The notes under the pieces: model-generated
What the model was told of the DNA's origin: nothing
What the model saw: only the letters and a program-made list of their open reading frames with translations
The model's database searches: none
From: Lepas anatifera
Lineage: Eukaryota > Arthropoda > Thecostraca > Lepadidae
DNA: 64,000 bases
Assembly: GCA_034440635.1 (NCBI GenBank)
Contig: JAOTON010001820.1
Span: 643,001-707,000, forward strand
Reading direction: 5' to 3'
In this document: one piece after another, positions 12,054 to 46,802 of the stretch
Layout of the letters: every line of letters starts with the position of its first letter
Position numbering within the stretch: the stretch's first letter is position 1
Program-made: the position numbers and the translations under genes

Positions 12054-12619
12054 TCTGGCCGACTAGACGAGGGTGTAGGGAGGCCGTCACGGAGTCTTCT
12101 GCCAAATATTATCTCCGCTGGTGAATCGTCAATGCCGCGGAGCGGGGTGTTCCTATACTGTAGCAGGGCTCGGGTGACACCGTCGGTGTCTAAGGATCCC
12201 GAAACGCTGGTGTTGTCACGCAGTAAGCGTTTTGCGGCTTTCACTGCCAGCTCTGCCCTACCGTTGCTTTGTGGGTAGTAAGCCGATGACTGGCGGTGAG
12301 TTATGCCCCACTGATCAAGAAAGGCACGGAACTGACCGCCATTGAACGGTGGTCCGCCATCAGACTCCAGGATACTGGGCACGCCCCAGTGAGTGAACCA
12401 ACGCCGGAGGTGTGCAGTGAGTGTGCGAGCGGTTCCATCGGGTACTTTTGTGATGTCCAGCCAACCCGAATATCGGTCGACATATACCACGTAGTGATGA
12501 CCAGACATCTCGGAATAATCACAACAGACCATCTCGAATGGAATGTCAGGAGTCAGTGCTGCCATGAATGGCTCTTTAGGCTGGGACGGAGCCATACCAG
12601 AGCACGTTCTGCATTGCAT
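11894..12619 (-). pseudogene. Integrase catalytic core
   Basis: A DDE-type retroviral-like integrase core. The first Asp is in the CDYSEM / YVDRYSGW region, the second in LESDGGPPFNGGQF and the Glu in SNGRAELAVKAAKRLL, giving the spacing expected of Ty3/gypsy integrases. It overlaps the frame carrying the C-terminal domain, so a frame change separates the two. Confidence 0.88.
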
Positions 12620-12884
12620 CCGTTTTTGCGTGATGTGGGCATCCAGGCCAGAAAAACCGGCGACGAGCTGAGTTTTTCATTCCAATTTCTCCTTGGTGAG
12701 CCGAGTGCAGCAGGTCCAAGACTTCAGCTCGAAGGGATTGCGCGTTGAGCATTTTGTGTTCCATGAATGGGACACCTTCAACGTGATACAGCTCTTGCTG
12801 CATAGGCCAAAATGGCTTGAGCTGCTCAGGCAGGTCGGATCTTAGTGCGGGGAAGCCCCCTTTAATGAGGCGGACTAAGTCCAA
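12576..12884 (-). pseudogene. Integrase N-terminal zinc-binding region
   Basis: Contains VLDLLHSAHQGEIGMKNSAR followed by FFWPGCPHH. This is the His-His part of the HHCC integrase module and the conserved W-P-G segment. The Cys-Cys half (MQCRTC) sits in a neighbouring frame starting at 12619, showing another frame break. Confidence 0.8.
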
Positions 12885-12895
12885 ACATGTCTTGT

Positions 12896-13555
12896 CTATT
12901 TGGGCCTCTTTTTTGGCGAGTTCCCATATGATGGCCCTAGGTTGCCTAACAAACTAGTTGTGTAGGTAGCAGTAATATCAGTAAGCAAGCCCGCGTGAAG
13001 GGCGTGGGACGCACGTGTATCATCGTCAGTGGGCTGGTGTCTGAGAGGAGACGTGAAAACTGATTCGGCTGATTCTGTAGTCTGTGAGGAAGCGACAGCA
13101 CTGCGCGCTCCAGCCGGGAATCGCGATGCTGCGTCAGGACCAACATGGCCCTTACCAGGTACGTGTTTGATTGCAAATCGGTACCTCAGCGACTTCTCTT
13201 TGAAGCGCAATATCCTGGGGTTCTTTATGTTGTCCAATGACTGGTCAGAAAAGATCTTGACGAGTGGCTTGTGGTCCACGGCAACAATGAGATTCTTACA
13301 GCCCATGACGAACATTCGACATTGTTCCAAGGCGTAAACCAAGGCGAGAGCTTCACCCTCCACCGGCGCATAGCGCGCCTCTGTCTCAGTTGTGAAGCGA
13401 CTCCCAGCAAAGATCTGTCGCCAGTGGCCAGGGCCACAGTGAGGAGCACTATCGAGGGGGCAACTGCAGTGTTTTTGCTGGAGAAGGAACCCCACGCCAG
13501 TATTGCTCCAGTCAGTGGAGAGGCAAGTGGCACGGTGCAGCTCAAACGACTTCAC
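12896..13555 (-). pseudogene. RNase H domain of Pol
   Basis: Begins with LSTDWSNTGVGFLL, the first catalytic-Asp strand of the RNase H typical of Ty3/gypsy elements. It continues through YAPVEGEALALVYALEQC, the catalytic Glu helix, and VAVDHKPLV, a further catalytic Asp. It is offset by one frame from the RT and followed by a stop before the integrase. Confidence 0.88.
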
Positions 13556-14847
13556 TCCTTCTTGGACTTCTCTTTCACAATTACATCCTTCGATTGTTGG
13601 AACAGGGTATCCAATGCTTCATCCCAATAAAATCGCTGTCCCTTATCTTTCAGCAGGTCTCGAAACGGAGCCATCGCAGATGACTGAGCAAATGCGTATG
13701 CTACTTGGTTGACTAAACCAAACCAGTTTCGTACCCCGGTTACGTTGGTGGGAGTAGGGAAGTCCTTTATCGCACTCAGCAGCCGTGCGGTAGGTCTGTA
13801 ACCGTCCTTGTCGATGGTAAAGCCGGCAAAATCAACCTCCGAGGATCCGAACACGAACTTGGTAGGGTTGAAAACCACACCGTCTCTGGCGCATCGGGAG
13901 ATGTACTGCAGCGTATGCCAGAAGAATGCCTCTATATTGCCGTCCCACAGGAGAGCATCATCAACACATTGTTTGACTCGTGGGATTCCATCAATGATGT
14001 CGCTGATTCGTCGGGTGTACGCGTCTCCTGAGGCGTGAAAGCCCTGTGGGGCTCGTCGATATCGATAGCGTCCAAATTCGGTGATGAATGTGGTGGCATC
14101 TCTGGCTGACTCCGCCATGGGAAGGCTATGATAGCCACTCCAGGCATCCAAGGTAGTCTTAACTGTGTTCGGTGGTATATCGGCGACCAAGTTATATGAA
14201 CTGGGCGTGTGGTGGGTTTCTCGCATCGTGGCCTCGTTCACTTTCTGCAAATCGACAGTTCGGCGTGGTGATCCATCAATCTTGGCCGCAACAACCATGC
14301 GAGAACACCACACTGTTGGTGTACCCTGGGGAACAGGCTCTATTACTCCGAGCTGGATATCTCGATCCAACCCACTTTTGGTTGCCTGCTTCCAGTGGTA
14401 GGGGATGGGGATGGGCACGTGCACGGCATGCGGGACAGCATCCGGTTTAAACTTTATGTCAAGAGCTTCCCCTGATAGTGGTGGGAGCAGTTGGTGCTCA
14501 CAAACATTGAACGCACTGCTGGCATAGTGATGTCGGATCCACTCTTCGAGCTTATGGCGGTTCTCTTCTGTGGGTGGGTGTGGCAACTCTGACGGAGGTT
14601 CGGGAACATCGGAGCGGACAGGACAACCACAAGGGGCCAGCTCTGCATCCTGCGACGAACATGTGGATGATGTTGCTGGAGAGTCGGTGGTGCCCGGGTG
14701 TTGCACTTTGGGGGAAGTCAGTGTGAATAACACCCAAGTCTTGAAGAGCGCTCTCAGAGAGGTACAGCCCGTTAGTGTTGTTGGTGATGTACACCACCTG
14801 GCGGGTGATTCGACCTTGGTGTTCAATCCGGAGCATGAGGGCACCAA
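13552..14847 (-). pseudogene. Reverse transcriptase domain
   Basis: A clear Ty3/gypsy reverse transcriptase starts at about residue 110 of this frame. The catalytic box reads CVDD where Y/F-VDD is usual, so the first position is unusual. The segments LQKVNEATMRETHHTP, YRRAPQGFHASGDAY and FAGFTIDKDGY are conserved RT and thumb landmarks. The frame then ends and RNase H continues in another frame. The first 70 or so residues are out of frame relative to the true protease. Confidence 0.88.
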
Positions 14848-14899
14848 TCACATGCAGGCCGTGGCCTGTCACTCCCTGGATCCTGTGGCGTGTCCTCAA
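14552..14899 (-). pseudogene. Protease C-terminal part, displaced frame
   Basis: This frame carries the expected continuation of the retropepsin after the DTGA in the upstream frame, including a flap-side region and the motif YLSESALQDLGVI, typical just before the reverse transcriptase of these elements. The downstream RT lies back in the gag frame. Two compensating frame changes therefore flank this segment, best explained by mutation or assembly error. Confidence 0.65.
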
Positions 14900-16281
14900 A
14901 AGGTACTGTACGGGGGCAGTTCAGTTTTTTTCAGGAGCTCTTGTCCGCTAGTGCAGGTCATTGCACCAGTGTCTGCACACGCTGTGCTGAGAAGATTGTC
15001 CACGATTCTTCCTCTTGAGTGGTGTGTGACGCGTTTTCCCAGCTTCTCATGGACTGCATGCATGATACTGAGCTTCACAGACACCTCTGGGTGCTTCTTG
15101 GGCGGGCTATCAACAAACTCCCCATCTTTCCATTCCTGGTGAGGATGAGCTTCTGTGCCTTGATCAGGCGCAGCATGTGTCTCCAAGGTGCGGCTGAAAG
15201 TCTCCCTGCTCCCTCCGTCTTCCTGCGAGAAACAGAAAATCAGGTCTGCAGAGGGCGAGGGGATGCTAGTCTGTGCACATGCTTTGTCATGATTTGTACC
15301 TGTTGGAGACCTCTGACCAAGCCTGGATCGACACGCCTCGGCCAGGTGATTCAGCTTTCCACACCTTCTGCATGTTTTTCCCCTTGCTGGACATTTTTCA
15401 TGTTGCCAGCGTTGTGACGGTTCGTGGCTACTGCCATTGCACCACCTGCATGGTGGAGCTGTGCCTGTGCTGTGATACCTGGATGGTGACGCTTGATTTT
15501 TGGACGTCTGCAGCCTCTCCCTGCGCTCAGATTGATACTGAGACCTTTGTGCGGCCATTGAGTCTGTAGTGACTGGGGAGGCGTCAGACAGCTTGAGGCG
15601 ACTAGTGTCTGCAGCTTCCAGTGTCTGTAAAGCCTGGTACATCTCCTTGAATGAAGAGTATTTGGCTGCATCTGTTAAGACACTACTCTGATGTTCCTTG
15701 TCATAAAGACCCACTAACATTTGTGTCCGCAAGGAGTCTTCTTCGTAACTGATAGGGCCTGGGCCCACAGAATCTGCTGTTGGTCGGTATGCCTGGACTG
15801 AAAAGGCGCACAGTGAGGCCTTTGACCTTAGGCGTGAGACAAACTGTGTTATGTCCTCTCCTTGTGTTTGTCGTATGGCATGGAACTGATGTCTGTGTAC
15901 CTCTACGTTCTGACCCCTGACAGCCACATCTTTAGTCTGGTGAAGCAGCTGTTCTTCTGTTAGATTATTCAAATCAGTACGTATGAGGTGGAACGGCTGT
16001 TTTTCAGGCTCTGGTGTGCATGTGGATATGAGTTCATCAAGAATAGCTGTGAGAGTTGATAGCCCACTTTGATTTTTGTAGCGCTGCCACTGGAACACGA
16101 AGAGCTGCCAGTCTTCATCGGTAGTGTCCGATTGTACAGTGGGACGGCTGGGCCTCTGGGTCCGACTGTTCCCAGATTGAGATGCATCCCGGGTGGCAAG
16201 GAGCTTCTGCAGCTGCTCTTGAATCAGCGTGATGAGCAATGGTTGCTGTGCTGCCGCTGGAGTCGCTGCAGGTGTCGTCAT
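14896..16281 (-). CDS. Gag-like protein with zinc knuckles and protease active-site start
   Basis: The first ATG after the LTR is at 16281; an earlier in-frame GTG lies inside the LTR and is unlikely to be used. The product is about 460 residues. The N-terminal 250 residues look like a capsid-type retrotransposon Gag. A Cys/His-rich stretch follows, ending in a clear CCHC knuckle (CRRCGKLNHLAEAC). Near the C-terminal end is DTGA, the aspartic protease catalytic triplet, so the frame reads into the protease before stopping. The rest of the protease lies in a different frame. Confidence 0.85.
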   Translation of the reverse strand: MTTPAATPAAAQQPLLITLIQEQLQKLLATRDASQSGNSRTQRPSRPTVQSDTTDEDWQLFVFQWQRYKNQSGLSTLTAILDELISTCTPEPEKQPFHLIRTDLNNLTEEQLLHQTKDVAVRGQNVEVHRHQFHAIRQTQGEDITQFVSRLRSKASLCAFSVQAYRPTADSVGPGPISYEEDSLRTQMLVGLYDKEHQSSVLTDAAKYSSFKEMYQALQTLEAADTSRLKLSDASPVTTDSMAAQRSQYQSERRERLQTSKNQASPSRYHSTGTAPPCRWCNGSSHEPSQRWQHEKCPARGKTCRRCGKLNHLAEACRSRLGQRSPTGTNHDKACAQTSIPSPSADLIFCFSQEDGGSRETFSRTLETHAAPDQGTEAHPHQEWKDGEFVDSPPKKHPEVSVKLSIMHAVHEKLGKRVTHHSRGRIVDNLLSTACADTGAMTCTSGQELLKKTELPPYSTF

Positions 16282-16312
16282 TGCTGAGTTGGACTTGCCA
16301 CCGACCGCGCAA

Positions 16313-16588
16313 TGTAAGATCAACACGAAGAGTGTTGACAGTAGATTTATTCACATGGGAACTCGTGCCTGCTGGACAGAAAACAAGCCATTAGAAAGCG
16401 CTAGCAGATCTGGAGTGACAGCGAGTTGCCCAACGAGCATGCACATGCAAACAGACCACGTAAAGCCAGTTGATCATGCACGAGCATAACAAGCATGCAA
16501 GCGCGCAACTCAGGCAAGTATCTGACAGCGTGCACTTAGACAGGCACAATTCAACCCGTGCCATTCGCCACAGGCACCACATCCATCA
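16313..16588 (-). repeat. 5' LTR of the Ty3/gypsy element
   Basis: 276 bp, matching 10756-11031 with about 12 substitutions and no length change. The internal region begins immediately below 16313. I could not assign the primer-binding tRNA. Confidence 0.9.
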
Positions 16589-16593
16589 AAGAT

Positions 16594-18044
16594 ATTCTGA
16601 AATGATACCTATCACACTACCCTACACTGACTGACTGTGATTCTGATTGCGCTGAACTTACTGAATGTCTGAGTTGACTCTGACCAGGAGCAGATTTGGG
16701 GGTGCTGGGCGCACACCATCCCCTGGGTCAGCTGGATGTGCTCAGCTGAAAGTGTCTGCACAGTTGGCTCGCTCCCTGACCAAGGGTGCACCCCCTGACC
16801 AAAAGCTGGATCTGCGCCTACTGACTCATTCAACATACAGCAGTAGGCTAACTCAATGCTGACTTTTAGAGGAGACTATGGGTCAGAGATGACTCTGATG
16901 GTTGAAAGTAAGCATTGGGGATTATTGATATTAATGGGAAAAAATGGTGAGAAAAATTCAGATGATAACAGTGAGACTGTAGCATGATAATGTATAGACC
17001 GCATGTTTCTGAAAAATTAAGAAATGGGGTGAAATATAAGTATAATATGTATTTTGACCTTCTACTTTTGTCTCTGTTGACTGTGCTAAACTCAACCAAA
17101 CTTAAGCTCACAGCAGAAGAGACACATGCAACATTGTCACAAAGAAAACTTAGATGATTTTAGGTGGGCAAAAAATGGCGTTTTCAAGACAGAAAGCAGA
17201 CGTTTTTATTAAAATGGAAAATAATGTAAAACAAAAGCATTTCCAACAAAATGTTTACTGAAAAGTAAAAATTTCCTTAAATTTTGCTTGAGAAGTGGTA
17301 CTTCCATGCCAGCCAATGTTCTCCTAGTGATGTAAACTGTAGAGTGCAGTGGTCAATGGTGTGGAACTATCCAACAATTTAGTGATATTAGTGGAAAAAA
17401 CAAGCTGTTCTTGAAGAACAAATATATTATAACATAAGACAACATGCAACAGCATCACATGTTTTCCTACTAACATGGTATGATTTTGCAGTGTCTCCAT
17501 TGAAAAATAATGGCAAACCTGATGCTGAGGCACAGCACCAGTTTTCCCATGTTAAATGTATATAGATGTAGATGTAAGTGCAGTGAAAGGAAGAGATGTT
17601 TGGAATGTTTTGAAGTGATCAATCTTAATGGATACGTTTCAAGCTGTTGATTCCAGTGATGTATCATTTCTATGGAAAATATTTCACTTCTTGGCCCCCA
17701 TTTACCTACCATAGCCCTTTGATTAGTTATGTCTCAATATGGCAGTCCTAGAGTTGATCTGGGAATGTTGTCAACTTTTGTTCACTATTTTTTCATCTCC
17801 TACAAGCCGTGCAATTATCGACTGTTGGGAAGCTCAGGAATGACTAAGGAAAGTTAAACCACCAGTGTAAGACAACATTATCCATTAATTCGAAAGGAAA
17901 TCAGCAATGCGACATTTGAGGTATCATGCAAGCTGTTTGGGAGATTACAGAAGAATGAAGTACAAATGAAAGAGTACAGTGACTTACACAATTATCCAGC
18001 ATTCAACGGCACTGCCTTTACCTTGGCTGAGTACAGCGCCAGTC
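16594..18044. other. Intergenic DNA upstream of PCNX4
   Basis: AT-rich sequence without a recognisable gene or repeat. It should include the PCNX4 promoter and 5' untranslated region, but I see no convincing TATA box or initiator to place the start of transcription. Confidence 0.5.
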
Positions 18045-40772
<22,728 letters not shown>

Positions 40773-43330
40773 ATGTTGGATGCACTTGTTTTTTGTTGCA
40801 TGAACTTATATGGATATTCACATGGATACTCACCCTATGCACTTCGAATAGGTTTTAATTGGTCGCTATTGGCTCAGAAGAACCCTCGCCGCGCTGCAAA
40901 GGTTCTGGTGTTTCTGCTCGTCCAATTTTCCTCAGTTTTGTTATACTTCACAATGCGTATCCTAGCCTTCGTAATTGTGGGATATGCAACCTATAATGGC
41001 CACGTTTTACCTCTAAGTATTTAAGCTATATCGTAAGTTATATCCCTTCTCGAAATGCTTGTTACCGCTGTCTCGTTACCCGTTCGCGGATTCTGGGAGG
41101 AAGCCGGCTTCATGGGCCGAAAAATGGCGTCGTTGGGCACCTAATAATACAGTGCTGACCAAGGGAAGTGCCAACCATAGTAATTGGTAATTGTTTTGTA
41201 CTCATCATTTTCGCTTCTTGTTCTGGTTTTGGAGACGTCCACAGTTGGGCAGGCGTAGTGAGCCATAGGGAGCCGGCTGGTGTCCGTGGGCGCCGCGTGC
41301 TGTAGAACCGACTGAACCGTCCTACCAAGCACGCGCGGGGAGCCAGGCCCATGGCGTACTGCGAATGACCCAGGTGCACGCGCACTGCAGCCTTACGACG
41401 GGGACCACGACGCTTACGGGTACCTGCTCCGTCCGACGATAGCTGTGCAATAGATGCGTAGTCATCGGAGTGCCGCCGACTCTCGTGGAAGTGATACAAA
41501 GTAATCGCGTGATCTCGAACCACGAGTCTAAGGTTTTGGTCAGTAGGGAACATGTATTTCGCGCCCCAGAGGAAAAATTGATGCAAGGCTGATTATTAAT
41601 ACACTAGTTACTCCCACTCTAAAATTATGCGGAGTGTCGTCCGTCTCGACGGGACTGGTCCGATAAGGACGCCGGCATGGTGATCAATGGTCATGTTTAC
41701 GGGCCCCAAAGGCTTGGTAGCAGTACATTCAGGTGTTTGCAGTCATTCTGAAATGTCTCCCCGACGTAGCAGTCGCTATATCATCTTCATAAGCCTTGCG
41801 CCGTCGTCGTTAGTGGTTCGATGTCCCGACACACTATCGCCGTTTCAGCCGGACATACGGGTTCGGAAGCCGCACCGATGTTTACGCGTCGTGAAGCTAA
41901 TTTGTCTGGTGGTGCGGTGTTTGCTGTGAAGTTGCTCGTGATGCCATTGTGATATACGCGTCGTGTGATCTCATGTGTACAAACCTGCCAGTGAGTGCCC
42001 TCTAGTCAGTACCGCGGTGTTGGGAGTTTATCGCCGGGGGAAGCACGTGTCCAACAGTTGTAGTCAGTGAGCACGGGTTCTGTTGTGGTATTGTTGCGCC
42101 GATACGAATTCTAGCTACACGGTTGATTGACGTGGAAAATACAGCAAGAACACGGCAATGATGTATTATCGGGCGATGAGGCGTGGCGCGAAACGAGATG
42201 GAAATGTCTACACCAGACACGGACCAGCGCCCTAGCGGACGCACCAAAAAACAAGACCCGGCCGCCGCCCCAGCCTAGCCGCTCTCAGCTACATTAACAC
42301 TTACTGCGATTTGGAGCCCTCCCTTGTATCTACAAGTGTCTAGTGACTAGTAGAAAGAACGCATCAACACCATGCCCTTTTCGCTGAGTTTCAGTTATGC
42401 GAACTTTCGACCCCACTCGTTACATGCAGCTGTACCCATACACATGCAAACCACATAAATCAGTCAAGAAAATCAGGCGAGACACCACACATGAACAACG
42501 TAAAAACAGCTCGTCTCGTCTACACGCCCACTCAAACTGCTGGTACACAGATGGTACATCGATTTACCTGAACCGCAAGAAACATTCTCACATCCAGGCC
42601 AACGGCGCGAGCGGACAGCTGATTTTGTTGCCGAGATCGCCGAATTCAGCGGTCAATGTTTTGTCCCGTGGTGAATGATTTGTACGAGCCCTCTCACCGT
42701 GATCGCTTCCTGTAGGTCATGGTCGCCTTAAAGAGATGAAGCGAAATAGAAAACGTACCATGTCATTTCATGTCATGACATGGAAACTTAAGCGGGCGTG
42801 TTTCCATGCCGGCTGAAACGTACACACAAGTCGAGGAACGTAACACAGGCAGCCAGGGAGCACGTGGTTCGATTGAAGCTGGGAGTTGCCAACAATCAAG
42901 TGGACAGGCCGTTTTAACTACCAATGAGACTACCAGCGCGTGGCCCAGTCCTCTCAGAGTGCGAGTGAAGGTGAGAGCGAACACAGTCACTTAGCTGGCG
43001 TCGCCGGTACTAGGACAACAATGAACGCCGTTTAGTCTTCGCCTTAGGCCCATTTACTGTCCCCAACCAGACTCAATTTCGAGCCCCCATGCCAACCGGA
43101 CTCAGCCTTTCGAGACGGCTCCACTCCTAAGAAACAATGCATCCGCACAGCTCGCCAGCTCTGCTCCTCACTGGTGCACACAACACTGACACTTCGCCGG
43201 CAGGGTCCACCACAAAACCGAAGCTACGACAACCACGCCGCCAGTGTCTTTAGTCGACGGCCTGACCGCAGTACCGCTAAATTCACCATGGCCAGAAATA
43301 AGACAACGCCTCGCTGAATTCGACGGGTGC
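40773..43330. other. Intergenic DNA 3' of PCNX4
   Basis: No recognisable gene, transposon end or tandem array. Short open frames (for example 41110-41586 minus, 42397-42678 plus) have no domain motif or splice context and are not called. Confidence 0.55.
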
Positions 43331-43344
43331 GCCACCAATCGCGG

Positions 43345-44340
43345 TTACCACGGCCGTCCGCGGGGCCTGGGCCAGTCACCACGGCCGTCCGCGGGGCCGG
43401 GGCCAGTTACCACGGCCGTCCGCGGGGCCTGGGCCAGTTACCACGGCCATCCGTGGGGCCTGGGCCAGTTACCACGGCCATCCGCGGGGCCTGGGCCAGT
43501 TACCACGGCCGTCCGCGGGGCCTGGGCCAGTCACCACGGCCGTCCGCGGGGCCTGGGCCAGTTACCACGGCCGTCCGCGGGGCCTGGGTCAGTTACCACG
43601 GCCATCCGCGGGGCCTGGGCCAGTTACCACGGCCGTCCGCGGGGCCTGGGCCAGTAACCACGGCCGTCCGCGGGGCCTGGGCCAGTTACCACGGCCGTCC
43701 GCGGGGCCTGGGCCAGCTACCACGGCCGTCCGCGGGGCCTGGGCCAGTAACCACGGCCGTCCGCGGGGCCTGGGCCAGTTACCACGGCCGTCCGCGGGGC
43801 CGGGGTCAGTTACCACGGCCGTCCGCGGGACCTGGGCCAGTTACCACGGCCGTCCGCGGGGCCTGGGCCAGTTACCACGGCCGTCCGCGGGGCCTGGGCC
43901 AGTAACCACGGCCGTCCGCGGGGCCTGGGCCAGTTACCACGGCCGTCCGCGGGGCCGGGGTCAGTTACCACGGCCGTCCGCGGACCTGGGCCAGTTACCA
44001 CGGCCGTCCGCGGGGCCTGGGCCAGTTACCACGGCCGTCCGCGGGGCCGGGGCCAGTTACCACGGCCGTCCGCGGGCCTGGGCCAGTTACCACGGCCGTC
44101 CGCGGGGCCGGGGCCAGTTACCACGGCCGTCCGCGGGGCCGGTGCCAGCGCGCACGGCCGTCCGCGGGGCCTGTTACCACGGCCGTCCGCGGGGCCGGGG
44201 CCAGTTACCACGGTCGTCCGCGGGGCCGGTGCCAGCGCGCACGGCCGTCCGCGGGGCCTGGGCCTGTTACCATGGCCGTCCGCAGGGCCGGGGCCAGTTA
44301 CCACGGCCGTCCGCGGGGCCGGTGCCAGCGTGCACGGCCG
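43345..44340 (-). repeat. 31-bp tandem array carrying the donor of the proline-rich exon
   Basis: About 32 copies. On the minus strand the unit reads GGCCCCGCGGACGGCCGTG|GTAACTGGCCCA. It lies directly downstream, in minus-strand direction, of the exon at 44272-45029, and the copy at the exon edge would supply the donor. Because 31 bp is not a multiple of three, read-through cycles through three frames, giving Pro/Arg/Gly-rich open frames that are artefacts. Confidence 0.88.
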
Positions 44341-45029
44341 CTCCACCGCATCTGAGTGCCCCAGCGAATGGGCTGCATCAGTGAACGGACCGGGGGCGGC
44401 TCCCAGCGGCCCGGCAGCGGTCTCGGCGGCGGCCGTGGCCCCACCGGCTGCCAGGCGCCCACGGCTGGCGCCTCGGCGGCCGCCGGGCCAGTGTTAGCCG
44501 CGCTGCGGGCTGCCACTTTAGCTGCGGCGGGCTGGGCAGTGCTCTCGGGGCCGGCCGCCGCTGCTGCCACTGCCGCCGGCTCACTGGACTCGGGGCCTGG
44601 CTCCGGTTTGGACGGCTGGGATGGGGCAGCGGCGGCCTGGTCCCCGGACTCCTGCCGCGCCGGCGGCCCGGCCCGATCGTCCACGTCCTGGGCGGGTGCC
44701 GGCGGCGGCCCCGTGCGGTCGTCCACGTCCTGTACAGAGGAGGCTGGTGACGGCGCCGGCTTCACCCGGTCGTCCACGTCCTTGGCTGGTGCTGGCGGCG
44801 GCGTCGGCTGGGGTTTCGGCGTCCCCATCAGCGGAGGTACCGGAGGCGGCGTCGCCTGGCTTTTCGGCGCCCCCATCAGAGCAGGTGCCGGCAGCGGCGG
44901 GGGTTTCTGAGATCCCAACAGGGATGGAGCGGGAGGCCGGGAGCCCTCCCGGTCGTCCACGTCTTGAGCTGGCTGTGGCGCTGCTGTGACATCATCGCTC
45001 TTGCGGCCATCCGCCGCCACACCGGGCCC
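44318..45029 (-). CDS. Proline/alanine-rich exon with DVDDR repeats, unknown gene
   Basis: The minus-strand acceptor CTACGTTTCAG precedes 45029. The open frame starts GPGVAADGRKSDDVTAAPQP and has no ATG near its beginning, so this is an internal exon. It carries five DVDDR motifs between PPAP-rich spacers (DVDDREG, DVDDRVK, DVDDRTG, DVDDRAG and the SDDV start), LMGAPKS/LMGTPKP repeats and a poly-Ala stretch. It ends near WEPPPVRSLMQPIRWG, where the 31-bp donor array begins; the exact donor is unclear. It lies downstream of YLPM1 on the same strand, so it is probably the next gene, but a misplaced part of YLPM1's proline-rich region cannot be excluded. Confidence 0.6.
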
Positions 45030-46802
45030 CTGAAACGTAGACGTCAGTGAGTTTCTTCACATCCGCTGTACCGGCGTTTTGATTTCATTGCATTTACCCG
45101 TCACAAAACAATGTCGACTTCCGAAAAACACACGGCTCATACGGCAGAGGGAGGGGCTGCATTTGGAGACTCGTCCACCTGCCCAGCTCGAGAGCATCCG
45201 ACAGAATCCAGTGTGGTAGGTAGACGCGGGTTTTTCAACACACCACTTCGTGCTTGCCGTGAGGCAATATTACGAAGCGCATCAGGAAACTCAGAATTAG
45301 CAGGCATTTGTCACCTGATTGGGTGAACGTGTTATCGCCATACCAACTCATTCACGAGACCTGAGGCCTTGGTGTTCATACTTTTGGGGCTTGCATATTT
45401 CCCCAATTTTCGGGTGCTTATATTGTTCGGTAAATGTACAATACTCCTTCCGTGTTTTCAAGCATTTTTCCTTGTCGGGCACATTCACACATCACGGCAA
45501 GCTGCGGCTGTTCAGATTACTTACCTTTGAAACAATACACCATTCCAGCAGGCATGGAAGTTGCTGCCCTTTGGTGCTAGAGTCACGCGGAATGCAATTA
45601 TGACCCGGACAGGTCGAGGCGGCAGCAGCGTCCCCATGCAGGACACTCAGGGGGGATTGTGTGGGAGCGCGTGGACATTTATTTCGTACACCACTGAACG
45701 GAACGAACGGAACGGAGGCGCGGAGCCTTACAGTCCGCGGCGCCGGACACACAGACGCGACGTAAGCGGCACTACCGCCAAACCATCCCCACACTGCCGA
45801 TGACGCGATGAGTGAAGTCATCGGCGGAGAGCTTCCGAAAGTCACGATCTCGATATAGAGAAGATCGGAGTGTTGGCGAGGTCAGAGCCGTGACCGGGCC
45901 AGAACCACACAGGTCCTCTCTTACACCTACGTCCAAATGCCACAACACTCAAGTCACGCACCACTGAATATTATCAGTGAAGAACAACTACACGCCCACG
46001 ACAACTTCCCCTGTTTCTTCACGACATCCTCCGTATGTAAAGAGGGTAAATCGACGTCTATACGCTTCCGTTAGATGAAATGAAGCCCACGAAAACGTTA
46101 CAAAATGGCTTGAAATTGCCACTACTCGACATATTTCTTCCCATGTAAAACGTATTTAGTTGAACTGCAGAATCGCCACTGAACCTTTCAGTGACGAGTT
46201 ATGCTTTTCTTCAGTGAAATGAAGCCAACACACCAGTTGGACTTCAGAGACCAATCCACTGTCAACTCGTCAATCGAGAGAGATCTCAAAATCTACCGCC
46301 ACGCGAATGTATCTGTAAGACGAAGATAACCGCTTTCAGACTTCTTATCCCGCACAAGAAAATTAAAAGTAGCTGTCCGGAAATGAATTTGAGTTGGCAG
46401 TCACCAGAACTACGTCGCACAGAGACGATGTCGCAGCCATTCCAAATGCCGGGTCAATACATGTCAAGCCTAGCAGCCTGAGCCACTCAGAGAACGCTCT
46501 GTCACAGGAGAACGCATGGGATATGGGCACGAACACGACAACAAAGCCTTTCACGATTTTCCCTCCTTCATATTTGGGGTTCACGAGAAACCTAGAGACA
46601 TCATTAAATCATCACAATTTTACGCCAGGAGATTCTGGCTCCCGACTAAATGCCGGCAGATAAAACAGAGCGAAGATACACTACCCCATCCATGTACCTC
46701 GGGACAGTCAGTTTCGTTATGACAGTTCACTTCCCACCACGCCCTGCCCGGCCCCGTTTCTAGGCGGGACTAGCCCCGGGAGGGCGGCCAGCCGCCCTGC
46801 TC
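45030..46802. other. Non-coding DNA between the proline-rich exon and YLPM1
   Basis: Should contain the YLPM1 3' untranslated region (on the minus strand below 46803) and part of an intron or intergenic spacer. No gene or repeat is recognised. Confidence 0.5.

Larger units (their letters stand above)
10756..16588 (-). mobile_element. Ty3/gypsy-type LTR retrotransposon, degraded
   Basis: The 5.8-kb element is read on the minus strand. Two 276-bp direct repeats start TG and end CA and are flanked by the 5-bp duplication AAGAT (10751-10755 and 16589-16593). In transcription order it has gag with zinc knuckles, an aspartic protease, reverse transcriptase, RNase H and integrase. Integrase after RNase H is the Ty3/gypsy order. 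The coding region is split by several frame changes, so this copy should not make a full Gag-Pol. I count about 12 differences between the LTRs, roughly 95-96 percent identity, which implies a moderately old insertion. No envelope-like frame is visible. Confidence 0.93.

Noticed and set aside
17979..18044. Upstream in-frame ATG for PCNX4 (22 codons earlier)
   Set aside because: The family N-terminus aligns with the ATG at 18045, which has a good initiation context.
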